Origin: Planctomycetota bacterium
GTDB lineage: Bacteria; Planctomycetota; Planctomycetia; Pirellulales; UBA1268
Assembly: GCA_018970605.1 (NCBI GenBank)
Contig: JAGWWA010000015.1
Location: 1 to 36,309 of the forward strand
Length of the DNA: 36,309 nt
Direction: 5' to 3'
Position numbers and translations under genes: made by a program. This document shows, in pieces, positions 36,035 through 36,309 of the stretch (position 1 is the first letter of the stretch; each line of letters opens with the position of its first letter). Under the pieces are notes generated by a model. That model saw nothing but the letters and a program-made list of their open reading frames with translations, had not been told where the DNA came from and did not search any database.

Positions 36035-36309
36035 CTGCCCCCATCGCTCACGCGATTGGGCTTCCTGAGGCCGCAGGAAGCGTAACGCCGTAAGGCGTAC
36101 GGCCGAATCGACATCGCTCACCACCTCGCGCTGCCCCCATCGCTCACGCGATTGGGCTTCCTGAGGCCACAGGAAGCGTAACGCCGTAAGGCGTACGGCC
36201 GAATCGACATCGCTCACCACCTCGCGCTGCCCCCCATCGCTCACGCGATTGGGCTTCGTGCGGCCGCAGGAAGCGTAACGCCGTGATACGCGTCACACTT
36301 GATCCTCAT
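36035..36309. repeat. 96-bp tandem repeat array with three hairpins per unit
   Basis: Unit 1 (36035-36130) and unit 2 (36131-36226) are 96 bp each and differ at one base (GGCCGC versus GGCCAC). Unit 3 (36227 onward) has one extra C, changes around CTTCGTGCGGCCGC, and diverges after AACGCCGT; the window ends inside it. Each full unit has three inverted repeats: ATCGC-tcac-GCGAT, CTTCCTG-6 nt-CAGGAAG, and ACGCC-gtaa-GGCGT. The last overlaps an alternative GCCGT/ACGGC pairing. Near identity points to recent duplication or conversion. The period is divisible by three, so a spurious repetitive frame is open on the minus strand. It resembles REP/BIME-type intergenic elements; no function is shown. 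Confidence 0.85.

Noticed and set aside
35918-36244. Minus-strand frame through the 96-bp repeats encoding a repeated 32-residue unit
   Set aside because: The frame stays open only because the unit length is a multiple of three; it overlaps the xerC end, has no SD, and the stems are better explained as DNA/RNA structure.
35077-36309. Integron reading: tyrosine recombinase followed by palindromic repeats as attC sites
   Set aside because: The recombinase lacks the integron-integrase extra patch, the repeats are tandem without cassette genes, and I see no paired GTTRRRY-type core sites.
36239-36309. Short minus-strand frame starting with the ATG at the window end
   Set aside because: Only about 22 codons, inside repeat unit 3, with no visible upstream sequence to judge an SD.

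Overview
This window is high-GC bacterial DNA, dense with genes, with strong G/C preference at third codon positions. The gene content best fits a planctomycete, probably of the Pirellulales type. The grounds are several long low-complexity Ala/Pro/acidic proteins, an HTTM-domain membrane protein, a stand-alone LpxA-like acyltransferase, a bacillithiol-type deacetylase and many GTG/TTG or SD-poor starts. This placement is inference from style and gene content, not from a marker gene. I see no insertion sequence, prophage, CRISPR array or rRNA. One tRNA gene (Leu, anticodon TAG) is present.

Layout. (1) 1-9186, minus strand: lpd, aceE, aceF, sucA and sucB (sucB cut by the window edge), all in one direction with spacers of 39-113 nt. 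This looks like one transcription unit that encodes both 2-oxoacid dehydrogenase complexes around a single E3. (2) 9356-18091: an HTTM membrane protein, tRNA-Leu, a secreted Cys/Pro-rich protein (minus), a 1458-residue membrane-anchored TPR protein, a small TPR protein (minus) and an LpxA-like acyltransferase. (3) 18095-28671: a sigma-54 activator without a receiver domain (minus), divergent from a compact seven-gene chemosensory operon. (4) 28687-33839, minus strand: an amidase translationally overlapped with an acidic single-TM protein, then an M32 carboxypeptidase. (5) 33932-35997: a BshB1-like deacetylase, a 77-residue protein and a XerC/D-type recombinase. (6) 36035-36309: near-identical 96-bp tandem repeats running off the window end.

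The most interesting system is region 3. Its gene order is membrane-anchored UrtA-like substrate-binding protein, MCP, CheW, CheR-TPR, Cys-rich CheW, CheA-REC, CheB. From the MCP onward this is the order of the Pseudomonas Wsp surface-sensing system (WspA-B-C-D-E-F). Three things differ from that system. A urea/amide-type binding protein heads the operon and overlaps the MCP start. The MCP carries a large Cache-like sensor region. No WspR diguanylate cyclase or other output regulator is encoded here. A sigma-54 activator with no sensor domain is transcribed divergently, and a weak sigma-54-like promoter match lies just upstream of the operon. My reading is a Wsp-derived alternative-function pathway that may be driven by a small ligand bound by the anchored protein, with its output partner encoded elsewhere. 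Ligand and output are inference.
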